Assembly: GCF_001061665.1 (NCBI RefSeq)
Contig: NZ_JVSP01000014.1
Location: 62,001 to 126,000 of the forward strand
Length of the DNA stretch: 64,000 nucleotides
Origin: Rothia mucilaginosa
GTDB lineage: Bacteria; Actinomycetota; Actinomycetes; Actinomycetales; Micrococcaceae
Direction of reading: 5' to 3'
Part shown: one piece after another, positions 63,337 through 64,000 of the stretch
How positions within the stretch are numbered: the stretch's first letter is position 1
How the letters are laid out: every line of letters begins with the position of its first letter
Position numbers and translations under genes: made by a program
Notes under the pieces: generated by a model
What the model saw: only the letters and a program-made list of their open reading frames with translations
Databases searched by the model: none
What the model was told of the DNA's origin: nothing

Positions 63337-63355
63337 TTAGATGAGGCTATCCTAA
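63337..63355. promoter_or_regulatory. DtxR/IdeR-like iron box
   Basis: TTAGATGAGGCTATCCTAA matches the 19-bp consensus TTAGGTTAGGCTAACCTAA at 16 positions. It is centred between two divergent iron-uptake transcripts and only 5 bp before the ATG at 63361. A DtxR/IdeR-type repressor with bound iron would block transcription here. A weaker half-site (CAGTCCTAA, about 63281-63289) lies further left. Confidence 0.75.
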
Positions 63356-63360
63356 TATGC

Positions 63361-64000
63361 ATGGCAAATATGACAAATAAGATCACCCGCCGCTCCTTCG
63401 GCGCACTCGCACTCGGCTCCTTCGGCGCCCTCGCCCTGGCGGCATGCGGCTCCTCCAACACTTCCGGCTCTTCCTCCTCCGCGTCTGCTTCTGCGACCGG
63501 TAAGAAGGTGGCACCCTCCGCCCTGCCCTCCGGCATGGGCACCACCACCGTTGACGGCGAATTCCCCCGCACCGTCAAGCACTTCCGCGGTGAAACCACC
63601 ATCAAATCCGCACCCTCCAAGGTCGTGATTCTCTCCACCGGTCAGCTCGACGGCGTGCTCTCCCTGGGCGTCGTGCCGGTCGGCGCAGCAACCGCCGGTG
63701 ACGCCGACCTGGTCCCCACCTACCTGAAGACTAAGTTCTCCGATAAGTCCGCAGAGCTCGACAAGATTGCTAAGGTCGGCAAGCGCACCGACCCGGACGT
63801 TGAGGCCATCGCAAACCTCAAGCCCGACCTGATCCTCATCAACAACACCAACAAGAAGGGCGAGCTGTACGAGTCCCTCGCGAAAATCGCGCCGACCGTG
63901 GTCACCGAGGGCACCGGCGTCAACTGGAAGCAGGACTTCCTGCTGATTGCCGCCGCGCTGGGCACCACCGAGAAGGCTGAGAAGCTCATGGAGGAGTACA
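63361..64000 (+). CDS. Iron-siderophore substrate-binding lipoprotein, 3' end beyond the window
   Basis: The frame is open from ATG 63361 (or ATG 63370) to the right edge, 213 codons. The signal has an Arg pair (KITRRSFGALALGSFGALAL) and a lipobox AACGSS, then a Ser/Ala linker. The binding domain begins near residue 60: VKHFRGETTIKSAPSKVVIL, STGQLDGVLSLGVVPVGAAT, IANLKPDLILINNTNKK, and LAKIAPTVVTEG, the pattern of class III (FepB/FhuD-like) periplasmic binding proteins. It should capture a ferric siderophore for the two FecCD permeases. No ribosome site is visible, and the iron box lies almost at the start, so the mRNA may have a very short leader. Confidence 0.93.
   Translation, partial: MANMTNKITRRSFGALALGSFGALALAACGSSNTSGSSSSASASATGKKVAPSALPSGMGTTTVDGEFPRTVKHFRGETTIKSAPSKVVILSTGQLDGVLSLGVVPVGAATAGDADLVPTYLKTKFSDKSAELDKIAKVGKRTDPDVEAIANLKPDLILINNTNKKGELYESLAKIAPTVVTEGTGVNWKQDFLLIAAALGTTEKAEKLMEEY

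Noticed and set aside
1-64000. tRNA, rRNA, CRISPR arrays, complete insertion sequences or prophage genes
   Set aside because: No TTCRA-type tRNA arm sequences with matching stems, no spaced direct repeats, and no transposase, integrase or phage protein was seen.

Overview
The window looks like chromosomal DNA of a high-GC Gram-positive actinobacterium of the Micrococcaceae. Rothia, most likely near R. mucilaginosa, is my best guess. It rests on gene content, on lipoproteins with Ser/Ala-rich linkers, on strongly C-ending codons, and on tandem secreted subtilases that carry SLH domains. This is recognition from memory, not a database match. There are about 39 protein genes, no rRNA or tRNA that I can see, no CRISPR array and no intact insertion sequence.

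Left part (1-13.8 kb): a membrane protein cut by the window edge, a tiny exported Tyr/Arg-rich protein and a lipoprotein. A complete GH2 beta-galactosidase (lacZ) follows, head to head with a permease of which only the last third remains. Then come an M13 endopeptidase, an organophosphate-type MFS carrier, and a metF-metE methionine operon preceded by a SAM-I (S-box) riboswitch.

Middle (14-42 kb): an isolated ABC exporter with a patchwork composition, an aldo/keto reductase and a sugar-porter MFS gene. The 3' end and terminator of that MFS gene are repeated 617 bp downstream, on the far side of an antitoxin gene and a truncated RelE-type toxin. Next are a P450, a lytic transglycosylase, a 1000-residue membrane/blue-copper/NirK fusion, two overlapping GT87 glycosyltransferases, a repeat-rich membrane-anchored protein, a CPBP protease and an M18 aminopeptidase. 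A head-to-head pair of paralogous lipoproteins lies between two near-identical hairpins. Vitamin B6 synthesis (pdxS, pdxT), a CPA1 antiporter, a MATE exporter and nadE complete this part.

Right part (42-64 kb): three consecutive, same-strand S8 subtilases of about 1330-1345 residues (13 kb together), each with propeptide, PA insertion and three C-terminal SLH repeats. Then follow a membrane-protein gene apparently split by a frameshift, a DUF4870-like protein, purA, a CorA channel, an unrecognised protein, and a siderophore-type iron uptake locus. In that locus two FecCD permeases diverge from a binding lipoprotein that runs off the right edge, with a DtxR/IdeR-like iron box between them.

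Functionally the window mixes housekeeping metabolism (methionine, B6, NAD, AMP) with a large envelope and secretion repertoire suited to a mucosal or oral organism: protein and peptide breakdown (three subtilases, M13, M18), lactose hydrolysis, nitrite reduction and iron scavenging. Most genes end in strong GC-rich hairpins, many of one GAGGCG...CGCCTC type. The least explained items are the duplicated flanks around the toxin-antitoxin remnant, the paired lipoproteins, the mosaic ABC exporter and the SLH subtilase cluster.
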